From contig JAPEVF010000136.1 of assembly GCA_029747585.1 (NCBI GenBank), forward strand, positions 1 to 64,000: a stretch of 64,000 nt of DNA, in the 5' to 3' direction. Positions 10,150 to 22,257 of this stretch are shown here, piece by piece. The notes under the pieces were generated by a model. It had not been told where the DNA came from. It searched no databases and saw only the letters and a list, made by a program, of their open reading frames with translations. The position numbers were made by a program, and so were the translations under genes. The stretch comes from Pleurotus djamor (taxonomy: Eukaryota > Basidiomycota > Agaricomycetes > Agaricales > Pleurotaceae). Each line of letters starts with the position of its first letter. The stretch's first letter is position 1.

Positions 10150-11770
10150 TGTTTTCGGCAAGATTTCCGAGTTCGTTGGTTGAGTCGGCTCTGGAGAAAA
10201 AGCACAGTAAGTTTTCCTACTATTCTATCACTCTCAAAACCTCATAGATCACTTACTCTTCCTTTTGGACATACGTAGCTGACGGTACCAGAGTCCTCCG
10301 ACTCCATTCTGCCATAACCATCTCGCTGGTACCCCCGGAACCACCGCTTCCGAAATCGAGGATTTGAGCGCCGAAAATACGCGCGAACGGACGATAATTA
10401 ATATGGATCAAACATAGCAAACAATGAGGGCGAAACAATCCGCCATTGGGGAGTTATTCGAGGTGGTTGCTGGGGCCAGCTATGGAGGAAATTGAACGCG
10501 GTGGGTTTTACTGCAGAATTCTGCGTCTGGAAAGGATGGGAATGACTTACTGGTGGCTTTAGGAATGCGTCGCCGCTCTGGGATGGATGATGGAGGTGGT
10601 TCCGAAGTTGTCCGGCCAGCCTACCCTTTCCTGATACCACCCAAGGTACAGCTTCAACGCTCGCCTTTGGCGGCGCTATTTTACGCGCTAGAGCAGTGTT
10701 AGCACAACGCGAACATGATCCTGAAAGGAATAGAAGTACTATTGAGTTGCTGAAGAGATAACTAAGGCCGAAGGCTTGGGCGGTTCCGGGGAAACTTGAC
10801 AACGGTGATGACGGTACGTTTCTTTCCGTTCCTATTGCTTCTTCAACGTTATAATCAGCTTACCATAGCTCTTAGCCACCCACAGACAAGCCATCGAAGC
10901 CCTTGTCCTGAAATTGAGCCACTTCCTTTCATACCCCCTCCTCCTTGTACCCCGGAACACACCTTGTAATTTTGACTTTGGTGTCAATTCTACACGCGCC
11001 AAATCATCTTTAAAATGTCGCGAACAGCATACTGGAAGGGATAACCAATGCATCCAGCGGTTGCGCAGATATTTGAGGTTGACAGTCTGGCTGATTTGGA
11101 GAAAGTCGAACTAGGTATGTTCATATCAGTTTCGTTTGCTTCGAAAGCAATTTAGTTAACTTACTGCATTTCTAAGCCACCCATAGCTGACCCATGAACC
11201 CCGTAGGCATCGACTCAAACGGCCTCCATCCAGCCAACCTCCTCCTCGTGCCTGGCAAGACAGAAGTCGGAGTTGTGACTTCTGTGTCGATTTCATATGT
11301 GCTATACCAGTGTTGGAATGCTACGACAACTGTCATAGAAGGAATAGAGGCATCATATCGCTGTTTGGGAGATATTCGAGCTCGAAGTTTCAGCCGGCTG
11401 TGTGGAAAATTGAAGCTAGTAAGTATTCTCGATGACTTGGATAGATCATCACTTACTTTCTATTCCTCTTCGGCACCTCTAGCCAAAGGATGGCTGTATC
11501 TGGAGCTCGCTTTAGTAGGCTTGAGTCAGGTACCAGTGTGAGCGAGGACCATCAAGGCGACTTCGGGAGACCCACGTGGGGATGGGGCAGGATGGGTATA
11601 GCGTCGGGGAATGTTGAGCTACTGTGTAGTGCGTGCGTAGGAAGGCATGGGTATCGGGTTCGGTGTGTTTGCAAACCGCTGGCTAGTGTAAGAAATCAAA
11701 ATGTAAGTTCAAATATTCTTGATTTCGTAGACTGACTAATAATTCCTTATCTTCAGCTAGCCTGTCCGTC
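10150..11770 (-). repeat. Array of ~300-bp units, each with one intron-like segment (family RIFGAQ)
   Basis: On the minus strand, donor-like GTNAGY sites start at 11736, 11456, 11164, 10863, 10550 and 10256, so the spacing is 280 to 313. Acceptors are visible at 11398, 11091, 10480 and 10191, giving introns of 59 to 74 nt. Exon starts are alike: CCGGCTG, CCAGACTG and CTGGCCCCAG, and several units share CTCGAATA. The unit ending at 10256 encodes FARIFGAQILDFGSGGSGGTSE, a motif that recurs on the plus strand at 23.57 kb. No full-length reading frame spans the units. The plus strand of the same segments also shows usable splice signals, so the strand is a judgement from acceptor quality. Confidence 0.6.
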
Positions 11771-11889
11771 CATCGTCACATTTCTCGGGGTCTGTACTGT
11801 AATGACATGTACGGTATTGTGATACGAGTAGACTGTGTCCACCCATCGTGTAGCAACTGATATGTTTATGTACAATTTTCCAAGGTCTT

Positions 11890-11935
11890 GAAACGGACCC
11901 GTTAATGCCACGCCCTGCGGTGGCCCACAGTCACA
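11890..11935. other. Short hairpin, TGCCACGCCCTGCGGTGGCCCA
   Basis: The core GCCAC...GTGGC can pair as a hairpin. Almost the same word, with TCGC in the loop, occurs at 51851-51870. The two copies lie 40 kb apart and their flanks differ. It may be a fossil transposon end or a short structural repeat. Confidence 0.4.
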
Positions 11936-12002
11936 AGTATAAGACTCGAGACAAGACTGACCTTCAAAAAAGGCGACAGCGTATCGACAATGTACATGTG
12001 TC

Positions 12003-13359
12003 ATGGAATGCAACAATGGAAAGCAGGTCCCAAAGGATATTCGATCCAGTCTATATGAACACGTAAAGCTGTTCCAGAATTCTCTCGAGGCCAAGGGTAC
12101 ACGCATTCCAACGTACTGGAAAGCTATGCCCTTGGACATCATGCTCCCATATCGTGCTTCCATCGAGGGCACGTTTGATTTGTTGCGCCTATGTAACATC
12201 ACTGGAAGTCCGACAAGCTTTCAGAAAAGCAAAGGTAACATCAAGGCCGAAGCAGCTGAAGACTCTGACCTTGACCTCGAGCGTTTCTCGGACAACGAAT
12301 CTGGGCTGGACTTTGACGACGACAACAACAACACCCCGAACGGATTCTTACCCAAGAAACGACACCTAACCGCGGGACCGAGTAATGCCGCCGAACCACC
12401 TTCCAAACGACGACCAACCGAAGCCACCCCCGCACCCACCACCACCCCATCTGTAGCACCCCAATCTGTCAAATCTGCGAACCGGCCCAAGCTTACGGTG
12501 CTCCATCATCTTGCGCCAATTCTCAGGGCTTTTTTAACTGATGACTTCTTCGTCCTAGCTCGCAAACTCCCTGTGAGTTTCATGTATACTTTACTTAGCA
12601 TCCACTAATTCTATTTCAGTCTCGAACGACGACTTGACGACGACGCGGGTCCATTGCGAAGATCACGTCTACAACGACAACGACAACCTCAACGATGACC
12701 ACTGATGCATCCACCACCACCCAGCGGCTTCATCAACACGGCCGTTGTCGTGGAAAGCAGCGCCGAACCGGCAACGCCAACCGCAAGTTCTTTCCACGCA
12801 ACGACACCCATCACCGCCACCACCACTGTTTCTGCTGCTTCCACTACCGAGACCGTTGCCACGGCCTCTACATCCCCGAACCCGAGCCCAGACTCAAATA
12901 CTACCCTCCTACCCCACCCCGTCAAGCCCTTCCAGTACCCATCACCACTCCCATTCCTTCTGCTACCGAAACGCCAGCTCAGCGTCCCGTACGTGGAAAA
13001 CCCTTCAATCCTGGTAAAGCCAACTCTGCAAGGTAAGCATCTCATCTTCTTTTCTTACCCAATACCTCTATAGAACTTATTGCTAGGGCAATTTGCGGGC
13101 GCGAGTGGATCCGGACAAACACGGCTGGTACCAAGGCCCAATTTGATGCCTACTGGTCGCGTCGTACGTCGTTCTACTTGTTGAGTCACGATCTTCCCTG
13201 ATATTCACGTTCCTTACAGCGCTATCAAAACGAGGAAAAGCCCTAGTAAGCCGAAATCCTCATTATCTATCGTCCCTTATCTGATTTCCCTTCCAGAAAA
13301 AGCAGGCTCGTTTAGCAAACAAAGAGAACCGAGGGCGCGATGACTCCCAGGTGGTGTAG
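12003..13359 (+). CDS. Multi-exon gene of unknown function, possibly decayed
   Basis: Exon 12003-12572 encodes an acidic stretch (DSDLDLERFSDNESGLDFDDD), then a basic KKRH...SKRRP segment. Introns follow at 12573-12619, 13033-13073 (only 41 nt), 13164-13219 and 13246-13296. The last three join in phase to give ELIARAICGREWIRTN, AQFDAYWSR, LSKRGKAL and KKQARLANKENRGRD, ending at TAG 13357-13359. The middle exon is Thr/Pro/Ser-rich. Frames do not agree across the first intron: the frame used by the last exons meets a TGA just before 12700. Either the first intron is mis-assigned or the gene is broken. The C-terminal part resembles short conserved tails of uncharacterised mushroom proteins. An acidic-then-basic layout suggests the nucleus; that is inference. 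Confidence 0.45.
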
Positions 13360-13369
13360 ATGGTGCAGT

Positions 13370-14250
13370 GCGGGAACCCGAAGGCAGTGGGCGTATCCTG
13401 GGCTGGGCATACCACTAGTACTACTGTTCGTGGCTTTTCCCCACCATTCTTTACTTCTTTTTTTACTTCTCGCAACTACTCAGCACTCTTTGTACCGCAC
13501 ATTCACGTAGAAATAGAATACCAAATTTGAAGTGATCAATAGTGTTTATTAGCGCGGGTATTCAGAACTCTTGGACGCCGTCTAACAGCTATTTTTATAA
13601 CAATAGGCGTACCTCCGTCGTCGTTGTTTAGGTGCTTTGTTTGGTTGTATCTGGATCTGGGGGGGACTCAAGCCAAGGTTCGCGCCTGGTCTGCGTCACC
13701 ATGGAATCAAGTACGGCACTCACTCCCCCTTTGTACTAGACCGCTTCGTCTGCCTTTTCTGCCCTCGATCACCTGCCGTCAGCGCACAAGTCCCATCCGT
13801 GCGCCTGTCATCTCCTCCCCCCGAAATCAACTTCTCCAACTCAAATCATCATCCATCCTTCTCGAAATGCGTCGTAAACCAAGTCACACATTCGACGAAC
13901 ATGATTCTCTGCTCCGATTGGTGGGAAAAGGTGTGTTAGAGGTGAAAATTGAGATTACAGACATGTGCGGGTACCTAAGACTATTTCTTCTGATATGGTA
14001 CGTCCCTCCTTTTCAGACATGCACAGACGGCTTACAATTACTCAAGCACGCTATTCTAACGATATTCCACCGTTCCCAAGCCTCTCCGCACTCCCAACGA
14101 TCAACCGGCACTTTCTCCCTTCCCCACACCCCCATTACCCACCCCACAATGAAATCTTCGATATCGAGCTTGAACGAAGCGAGCTACAGCAATATTACCC
14201 ATACATAACCAACATATCCGAACTGCAGGACAAACGACCGATCCGTTGTT
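13370..14250. other. No supported gene
   Basis: Open stretches on the plus strand (13624-14208, 13637-13939) overlap in different frames and have no recognisable motif. The stretch includes the 3' flank of the preceding gene. Confidence 0.25.
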
Positions 14251-14370
14251 GAGATATTCGTTGCGGTTGCTGGAGCCGGCTGGGTAGGAAAACAAGAACG
14301 GTAAGCTTCCTTTTGTGTTTTTCCCCAAGTAGAAACTATATGAACGACTTACCTGACCTTGTAGACGCAC
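14245..14370 (-). repeat. Solitary copy of the ~300-bp unit's intron region
   Basis: On the minus strand an intron-like segment runs from GTAAGTCG (14352) to the acceptor CTACCCAG (14280-14282) and is followed by CCGGCTCCAGCAACC. This matches the exon starts of the 10.1-11.8 kb array (CCGGCTG..., CTGGCCCCAGCAACC). The shared GATATTCG and GTTGCTGG words also match. It is a detached member of that family. Confidence 0.55.
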
Positions 14371-14809
14371 GCACCCGCAATCTCAACGTTGCTGGACCCG
14401 TTTTCAGTATCGTCGCAGATACCCTACCTCCTCCCGCCCCTCGGAACACCAAACCTCCAAAATCGCAGCCCAGAGCTTCCTCCTGAGGATCTCCTATTCC
14501 CCTTGCTCCCGCTCGTTCTGCGTCGTTTTCCACTTCCACCACAACCAGCTGTGCCACATGCTGGTAGAATAAGTGTCCGTAGTGTCTCCAATGTATGACT
14601 CCAGCAGGAGAAGCCAGTGAGCACGGAGGAGAAGGAAACGAAAGGAAAAACTACGCTCCTTCTCCTCCTCGTACCGTTCAACCGTTCTACTCGGTTCAAG
14701 GCCTCAGTTCGCCGCTCTTAGCCGACGTGGCATTATTCCAAATTATTTTTTCGCACTTCCTGGATGCCGTTCCTTCGGAAACGACGATAACCACTGTCCT
14801 ACCTGAATT

Positions 14810-14960
14810 CCTATATACGCCCCCTCAATTTTGCTTCAAGTCCCCATCATCCTCACTTCTCTTCTCTCTCCCTCTCCTCTCCTTTCCTCTCGAATCTTCC
14901 TCTCGTCTCTCGTCTCTCTCAGATCTCATTCACGCTCCTCTCTCCCTCTGTTGTGCGCTT
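14810..14960 (+). promoter_or_regulatory. TATA box and pyrimidine tract, probable promoter
   Basis: CTATATAC at about 14812 is followed by a long C/T tract (14840-14960, with CTTCTCTCTCCCTCTCC), the usual arrangement of a strong fungal core promoter. The first intron-like segment begins at 15009, about 50 bases after the tract. No large reading frame follows, so the promoter seems to face the run of short exons and introns at 15.0-18.7 kb. Confidence 0.55.
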
Positions 14961-15844
14961 GCTTTCGTCGACACCCCGCTATTGACCGGTCTCCCTATCC
15001 TATTGAAGGTATGTGACCCTCTTTCATTCGATTCATTAACGTTTTACTGACCGTTGCTGTTCTGTCTAATAGGAATGATCAGTAAATTACTGAACGAGAC
15101 GCTTCGAGTCTTGTCCATCCACCTGTAAGTCTACACTCGCACTACAAAAGTGTTACTGAACTATTATTACAATCCGTAAGTCCATGGATCGCTTTATTTT
15201 GATTCTACTGACTCTTCGCATTATTCCATTCAGTGTTTTCGTGCTACTTTGATCATTACTTAAGTACTGACCGCGGTAAGATTTCATCAATTCTTCGTTT
15301 TGCTCATTTTATTCATTCTACTCATTTCGCAGCATTTCCCATAGCCTCTGGAGACTATAGATCAAGTAAGTCTTCGTGCTCTAGTGGTTACTTTCTAATT
15401 ATCACTGACATCGTGGATTTCAAGTTCAGTAATTCTCATCTGACCGAGTCAGTGATATCGGTCAATCCAACACATCGCATCATCCCCCACTCCCCAGCCT
15501 CACTAACACTCTGTACTCTCCAGTGTCCCCAATAACGACCAGAACGTTGTTGTCGTCGTTGCCAACGATGCCAAGACGTGGTACGTACTCGGCTTGATCA
15601 TACAAAAGGTACGTCATCCGCTTATCTTCTCCATTGTCCTCAATTAACCGATTAGCCTAGGTACACGATCTTGAACGCCTTCGTACGATTGTGTTTCAAG
15701 GTACGACGGTCAGTTCGCACCGGTGTTCTGAAGAATGACCTCGCGCCGCCGCTCAACCTCGCTCAACGTCCTCGACGGCTAGCAGGTCATGATCATGCGT
15801 CCATCATCCATGATTACCTGCTCCGTACACGAAATCTAAAATTG
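14960..15844 (+). other. Run of short exon-like and intron-like segments after the promoter
   Basis: Intron-like segments with donor, CTNAC branch and acceptor: 15009-15072, 15176-15233 (with another donor at 15125), 15276-15332, 15366-15429, one ending at the acceptor CTCCAG 15523, and 15609-15660. The exon-like pieces between them are mostly 30 to 85 nt. The piece 15073-15124 can read MISKLLNETLRVLSIHL, and 15524-15608 joined to 15661 can read AKTWYVLGLIIQKVHDLERL. No complete protein could be assembled. Either a true gene with tiny exons or the 5' part of a spliced noncoding transcript that continues into the regular array. Confidence 0.45.
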
Positions 15845-18660
15845 GTAAGTGCTCAAGTTTAGTTCTCGAGCTTACTGTGACTTTGTTCCTAGATTTCCCC
15901 AGTCACGCGGAATATCAAGGATTCCTCGAAAGGCTGTAGACAAGAAGATTAGGCGGCTGAATACCTTCAGAGGTAAGTCTATTAGCTCGTTATTGACCGT
16001 GAGACGAGGGACTGAACTGACCGCATGGATGATTTCTAGACATTACCTCCCCGAGGGTAATTCCGGGGTAATCCAAGATTGACCACTCACCAATGCGTTC
16101 AAACGCATCGGTAGTGGCTCTTGCATGATCACACAAGACCTATAAACGTTCAGTAAGTGGTACAAATCCGTTCGGATTGATACAAAACTCACAATGACTT
16201 TGTTTCGAGATTTCCCGACACCTTCCGAAAATCGAAGATTTCGTGACAAGCTCGAAGCACGATCATTCACCGTCTTGACCACTTCAATGTAAGTGCATTC
16301 CGTACTGATTCATGACCGTTGAATGACCTGATTCCAAGATTTACGCCATCTACAGAGATCGTCGCCCCCGTGACTACATCAAGTAAACCTACCCACCCAC
16401 GTGTCAGAACACCTGTTCAAACCATTGTGTATCGTTTATGTGGTCTTTAAAATCCATCAGTAAGTCCCCAAACTAGTTTCAAGCAAACTCTGACCTTACT
16501 TTCATTTCCTTTCTAAGGCGGACTGACTGACCTCCGAAATTAGAGGATCACGAAACGAGCGTTGTAGTGGATGATTGGCCGTGCTATACCGTTCAATGTG
16601 AGTACTTATCGTTCTTATTGATCATGTTTAGAAGGACTAATTTAAAGGTTTTCATTTCTCGCAGATGTGACCGCCCCGTCACCTCCCTTGATGAAACGCG
16701 GTCCACGGCGTATTGGAGCCCTCTCTTAGATGTCCAGGAGTGACCAAATAGCGTCTATGAACGACTAGTAAACATCTAATGGCGTCTCAAATCAATCCTG
16801 CACTCACCTCGACTGATTTTCTAGTTTCCTACATCCCTCATGAAATTCTGTTATAGCGCGCTTGAATTTGCACACGTCCTTTTGACGTCGTATACCCTTG
16901 AAGGTGAGTAGTAAGCCCGTCTATTGATGATGGTTCGAAGTATTGATATGACCGTCTGACTTGTTCGCAGATATGGCCGCCCCGGGTACTCCCCTCATCA
17001 AACCGGCTCCCCACCACCCTGCAGCGTCACTCTAGCGGTTTTAAAGGCAGTCAATAATGTCTATCAATCGCAAGTAAGCATCCAATATCAATTCAAACCG
17101 ATCCCAAGCTCACTCTGACCGCATTTCTAGTTTTCCCCCAACTTGATCAAAATATCATTCTAGCAGATCAGACGCTTGACCGGTCGTTTCAGCGTGATAG
17201 ACCCTTCAAGGTGAGTATATTACGTTCCTATTGATGATGGTTCGATGACCTGAATCGAAGATTTCAAGATTTTACAGTTCACCTCCCCCCACACGTACCT
17301 TCGTGCTACAGGCGCGTATTGGCGCCATATATCACGTTCGCACCACTTCGTTCATCAAGATAAATCATCAATAACCTATTAGTAAGTCTCCAACATTGTT
17401 CGAAATGACTTGAAAGCTTACTTTTGTCCGGATTCTTAGATTTACCCTCCTATCATGAAAATTGAAATTGACGCGTCAGGCTGATGGAGTAATGATTGGG
17501 CGTGCTGAACCCTGCCATGTGAGTGCGTGTACTGATGCTTTGACCGTGATTTGAAGGGTTGATGGTTAGTTTCTAGGATTCAGGTGGGCTCGCTCTTCGT
17601 GGACTAGGCCGTTCGTAACAACACCCTGAAGGGTCTAGTCGAGGCGGCTGGTGCTGGAACTCATGAAGGATGACCTAAAGACTCAAAGGTAAGTCCCTAA
17701 TCATCAATAAAGACGGATCTGCACTCACCTTTCGCATTCGAGGATGTAGCTGGCTCATCCAAAAAATGATGTTTCCTCAATGGGGTTTGAGGCAGACAAG
17801 GGGCGAGTGAGATATGTTAATGGTGAGTCTTATTCAAGTGTACTACATAGCGACGTTACAAGGGTCTGACTACTTGTAACGAAGGGATATTGATGGTGGT
17901 AGGCGGTCGGGGACGACCATGTCCGAAACCCACTAGAAACGTTGTCAGCGTGGTTGAATGATGCAGGGGGGCGTACTAGGGTACTGAAGGGACGTATAGG
18001 TGAGTGATTGATGATGTGTCGAAGTGTATTTGAACTGATCGTTTGCATTTTCCAACCTAGCCGGCCCCGACCCAAAATCTCGAATTCCTCGTCCACTTCT
18101 TCAAACGCCGTTACGCCACGCTAGCCCACCGTTCCTAGACCATATCCCCATCCATTCCCATCGGTATGTTAGTCCGTTATCGACTTTTTGAATTTTGACT
18201 CACGCCGGCCNTAGGTTTTTTTGACCATGTCAGAACGCTCTCGGACGGCCTTGAAAAGACGGGGGTGCATGCCTGCACAGTCTAGTAAGTATATCCTCTC
18301 ATTTCTAGAGGTCGTAATGACAATCTGAACGCACCAGTTTGATTTTTCTGACATAGGCTACCCCGACGTACGACCTCGGATATCTCCTCCGCATGTAATT
18401 GGTTTGTCTCCGTATGTTGGAATGCTATTCGTGGGTCACTAACGTTTCTTTTCGCCGCATTAGATAGGCTTGAAGTGGAGGTGGTGGTGGAGGGCTTGAG
18501 GGTGTCGGAAGGGTGCCTTGGCACGGGATGATGATGGTGGTCGAAAAAGATGTCGGTGGTGGGCGGACAGGGTCGGTTGAGTGTCCTAGGATGCATGGTA
18601 AGTGGTTCGAATAACTTTGCAAAGGACATATACGTACTATTCTTCGATTTTGTGTCTTAG
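15845..18660 (+). repeat. Regular ~307-bp array with two intron-like segments per unit
   Basis: First donors start at 15845, 16153, 16460, 16768, 17074, 17382, 17689, 18000, 18285 and 18598; the first seven steps are 308, 307, 308, 306, 308, 307 and 311. Second donors start at 15973, 16289, 16598, 16904, 17211, 17519 and 17823. In the units from 16153 to 17381 the pattern is a ~57-nt intron, a 79-80-nt exon, a 67-nt intron and a 102-104-nt exon. Branch-like CTNAC words precede most acceptors. Sequence between units has drifted strongly, but relatedness shows: GATTGG(C/G)CGTGCT occurs in the units at 16460 and 17382, and ATTGATGATGGTTCGA in the second introns at 16904 and 17211. Stop codons fall in all frames of several exon-like pieces, so the array as it stands is not coding. 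Two acceptors have decayed to CGAG. Confidence 0.75.
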
Positions 18661-19420
18661 GTAGGCCCCCTGTACCCCGTTACCCCGCCAAATCCAACGA
18701 TTTCGACCCTACGCGCGCTCGACCATGACATAAGAAGCCCTCGTATCCTGGTTGGGAGAGGATTTGAGGGAGAATGATGGATACGAGGTCGGAGGAGAGA
18801 GAGAGTTGAGCCTGAGTGTGCGGAGGCAGCAAGGTTGGAAGGGAGGAAGAAGTTGGAGCTTGAAGCTCTCGAAGCCTCTTGAGGGCGTCGAAGGGTTGGT
18901 GAGTGAGGTGGATGCAAAGGGAATGGGACTGGTTGGAGGCCGACGCGAGGGTTGGGATGGTGAGATGGGATGCGTGTATGCGGGGTTTGTAGGGGAGATG
19001 GTCGTTGTAGGAGAAGCTTCAAGAAGGGAACCTTAGGCGCTTGAGCGTCTGAGGTCGATTTGGCGGATGGACAAAGGTGAGCAAGGTCCACGTCAACGAT
19101 CCTCCATCGCAAGGACTGACAATGTCCAAGTTACTAGACGGATCAAGCGAGGGCGTAATGGTCAAGACCTCAGCGCCAGCAACTGTGCAGTGTACGCGGC
19201 CCTTCACTGGGCTCGGCTTGCCTAAAACGGCAATACACTTCGATCGGTGCAGCCAAGTTTCGCTGCTTGGAACCCTTCCTTCCTTGTCTCTTACCAACAT
19301 CCACTTCTCCTCGTTGTCGCCCGCGACGCCCAGAGAACAAATTCATTGCATCTACGACAACCCAACGTCGGCACCGACGATCCTCGTGGACAACTCCACA
19401 GTGCCCCTGTACACCGCGCC
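18661..19420. other. No supported gene
   Basis: This G- and T-skewed stretch follows the last intron-like segment (acceptor TCTTAG 18660). Opposed open stretches (18657-19112 minus, 18752-19036 plus) look like composition effects. Nothing recognised. Confidence 0.25.
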
Positions 19421-19429
19421 GTACGACCT

Positions 19430-22000
19430 CTCCGATTTCTTTCATACAGACTTCTTATCTCGTCGCCGATCACGATCGACTCAACTCATCCGTCACCCCA
19501 CAATCCCCACACTCACCAACGAGCGCCCTCAATACCCCTCCTCAGCCCCAGTCACCTACCTCTTTCCCCGATATCCTTGAGCCAAGTCCTTTCGTCACTC
19601 ATCCTTACGCTGGTCTACCATTTCCAAACAACTCAACTCCCAACGATGTTGGGCTCTTTTCTTTCATTCATGAAGAAGGAAAGCCACCCGGAGGTAGCGC
19701 CGATGCGGAGTCTTCTTTTGATCTGTACAGTTCGTATGCTCTGGCCATGCGTATTCCTATGGACTTTAGTTCGGCGGACTTGGACTCGACCAACACAGGG
19801 ATCAACGGCAACTACTCCGTTGCCATACATCCCACCTCAGTTCACACAACAGACTCAAGTCCCCATCCGCGTCCCCTCGCAACAAGTCACATCAGGCGCA
19901 CACGTTTCTTCGTCACTTCAACCACCCGATTATGGAATCGACCCCGAACTTGTGGCGACTTCACACGGCCATCATCGTCACGACGAACGCGAGTTGGGAT
20001 GACATGGTTAGGATGAAGAGGTGGACAAGGATGAAGAACAAGTTATGGTGGAAGATACCAGGACCTTGACAAACCTCCAAACCTACCAAAGCTAGCTCGA
20101 AGCGTCACAAGGTAAGCAACTCACTCAGCAATTCTTTCCTCGCATGACACTCACGATCCTGTCATAGTCGGACGGTTACGGTAACACTCGAAGGGACCAC
20201 ACGGTACAGAGCCGTGACGTCAAGAAGAACCCTGTCGCATCAAGATCGACTTCGTTTCCGTCATACTGACTTCTCTCTCTCTTACCCCGAACGCAGACCA
20301 TCAAAAAAGGAGTTGACCCTTTATCAGCACCCGCCCACGCACATCTACATTTATTGCTTCGACCTCAAGATTTGTGGCTTGGAATTGAGGTATAGTGAAA
20401 CAGTCCGCATTGGGACAAAGGCAATGATGATGTTGGACCGCTTACCCTTCCAGACGTGTTCGCGTTAGCCCAGCCAAAGAGCTCCTCGCCGCCCTGTCGT
20501 GGCTAGGAGTCTAGGGCTAGGAGATTGGATTAACGGAGTACAAGGTTCGTTTATTCTATTCTTTCCATTTCTGCAACAAATCACTCATTTTGACTTCGTT
20601 TCAGGTGCCGATATCAACGTTGCGGACGGAGTCGATCGTCAGTGGTTGGTCTGTCAGTCGCGGTCACCTCGTGCGACTTTGATCCATGAGAACGACTACA
20701 ACGATGATATACCTACCTTACTGGCGCCCGCCTCCTGAAGGTTTTCAGAAGATAAGGATGTAAAGAAAGGAGAAACAACAATTGCGCAACAAGATCAGCG
20801 CTCGAAATTTCCGTGTGACTTGTATCCACTTGATATCTGCGAGACGTCACTGATTATGCCTTGGTTTACCTAGAATACATCATCACGCTCGAAGGGGACA
20901 TCGCCGAAAGGGATCGTCTCCTACAGGCTATCCGAACTCAACTCGGGGAGACCCAAAGCGAGAATGTTGCTCTGCGACAAGAGATCGATGCGTTGAAGAA
21001 AGCTTTACTCTCAGGCCATGGACGCGAAAGTATGTATCCTCTTCATCTCCACTTGGTACATTTTTTCTGACTTCATGGACAAGGTTGCGTTATCCTCAAC
21101 CTTCCCCCTCCCGCTCCTTTACCGGCTCAAAGCGCCGCAGAGAAACTCGCTGCTGCTGCATCTGCTCCGTCCACTTCCTTACTTACCCCCAACACCCAGA
21201 AAGATCTCCCCTCCGCTCCCCGAGTCGGCGGCAAACGCAGCGGCTTTTGGGGTGGACTCTCTCCACTCGGTGGAGGTATCACTCCCGTTCACGCCGCCAT
21301 TGTCCCCGAATGGGGCAGTATCCTCGGCCAAGGCGTTTTTGGGACCAGCGGACACTCTAGCGACTCCAGCTCAGCTTCTTCTAGCCCTGGTCCCACCACT
21401 GACTATGGTAGCGGCGAAGAGCCTGCTGTATATATCAACGACCATAAGGAGTTGGAGAATATCAACCCACGCTTGAATGGTGCTGTTCGCGAAGCGCAGG
21501 AAGACGGATATGGTATTGGTGGCACGATGCCAAACGGATTCGGTGGTGTCGGCGCCGGTAGTCTTGACGGGTTCGCTGATATGAACCCATTCACGATGAA
21601 GACGTTGGAAATGTATTGGATGCAGCTATGGGGAAGGATGGCGGCGCAGTATCACCATCTTCAACAAGCTGCTTCCCCGAATATGCCGAAGCAACAACAG
21701 CAACAGCAGCATCTATCCGGTCTTGCTGGATCGTTACGCCCCGCGTTCTTCGCTCCTTCATCGAAGGTGAATGCACCACACACACCGTATGCTGCAGGCT
21801 GTGTCGGTGCTGGTCCCAACAGCTCTGCTGGTCACGTCATATCAAGCCGAGCGGCTCACCTGGATTTCTCCAAGCGTCTTCGACCTCAATGCTCACATGA
21901 CGCCATGTCGCAGCACCCCGCCCTCTCAACGCTTTGAGACGTTGAATCATGGCCGTACTTATCTGTCGTTGCACCGCGCAAACCCAGGAGACTCCCTCTT
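19430..22000 (+). pseudogene. Broken bZIP transcription factor gene
   Basis: The N-terminal part reads TPPQPQSPTSFPDI, then PYAGLPFPNNSTPND and EEGKPP near 19526-19690, words I associate with a mushroom bZIP regulator family. Near 20600 an acceptor leads into GADINVADGVD. Near 20720, WRPPPEGFQK and then KEKQQLRNKISARNFR give the start of the basic region, with an in-frame TAA and a frameshift before it. The second half of the basic region is lost: the frame resumes as YIITLEGDIAERDRLL with the leucine zipper (20870-21020). An intron (about 21029-21082) leads to VILNLPPPAPLPAQSAAEKL, GGITPVHAAIVP, DGFADMNPFTMKTLEMYWMQ, a polyglutamine run and GSLRPAFF. A functional DNA-binding domain is therefore absent. 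Introns are retained, so this is a genomic copy rather than a retrocopy. Confidence 0.7.
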
Positions 22001-22257
22001 GAGTCTTCAACCGCGCCCAACCAACAGTGTCATGTCATCCCTGTCGTTACTTGGAGTTGATGCTTCCACGGCCTCTCAGAAACCGTTTCTCTTCCCTCTT
22101 CTACCGCGCAACACACTGCTGTCCATGAATCTTCCTTTCGTGAAGAACAACTGGGTAGCCAAGATTGTACTACCATCGTGATCTACCAATTCTCACAACA
22201 GACAAATGAAATCTTGGCAAAAACCTTCGGCCTCGTAACTATGGCGTGAAAAGCCTA

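Noticed and set aside
16904..17277. Box C/D snoRNAs in the second introns (TGATGA and CTGA words)
   Set aside because: C-like and D-like boxes are only about 20-30 bases apart and no terminal stem is visible, too short for a guide snoRNA. The words are more likely conserved branch-region sequence.
15845..18660. CRISPR array
   Set aside because: The units are ~307 bp, highly diverged and bear eukaryotic splice signals; there are no short identical direct repeats, and the genome is fungal.
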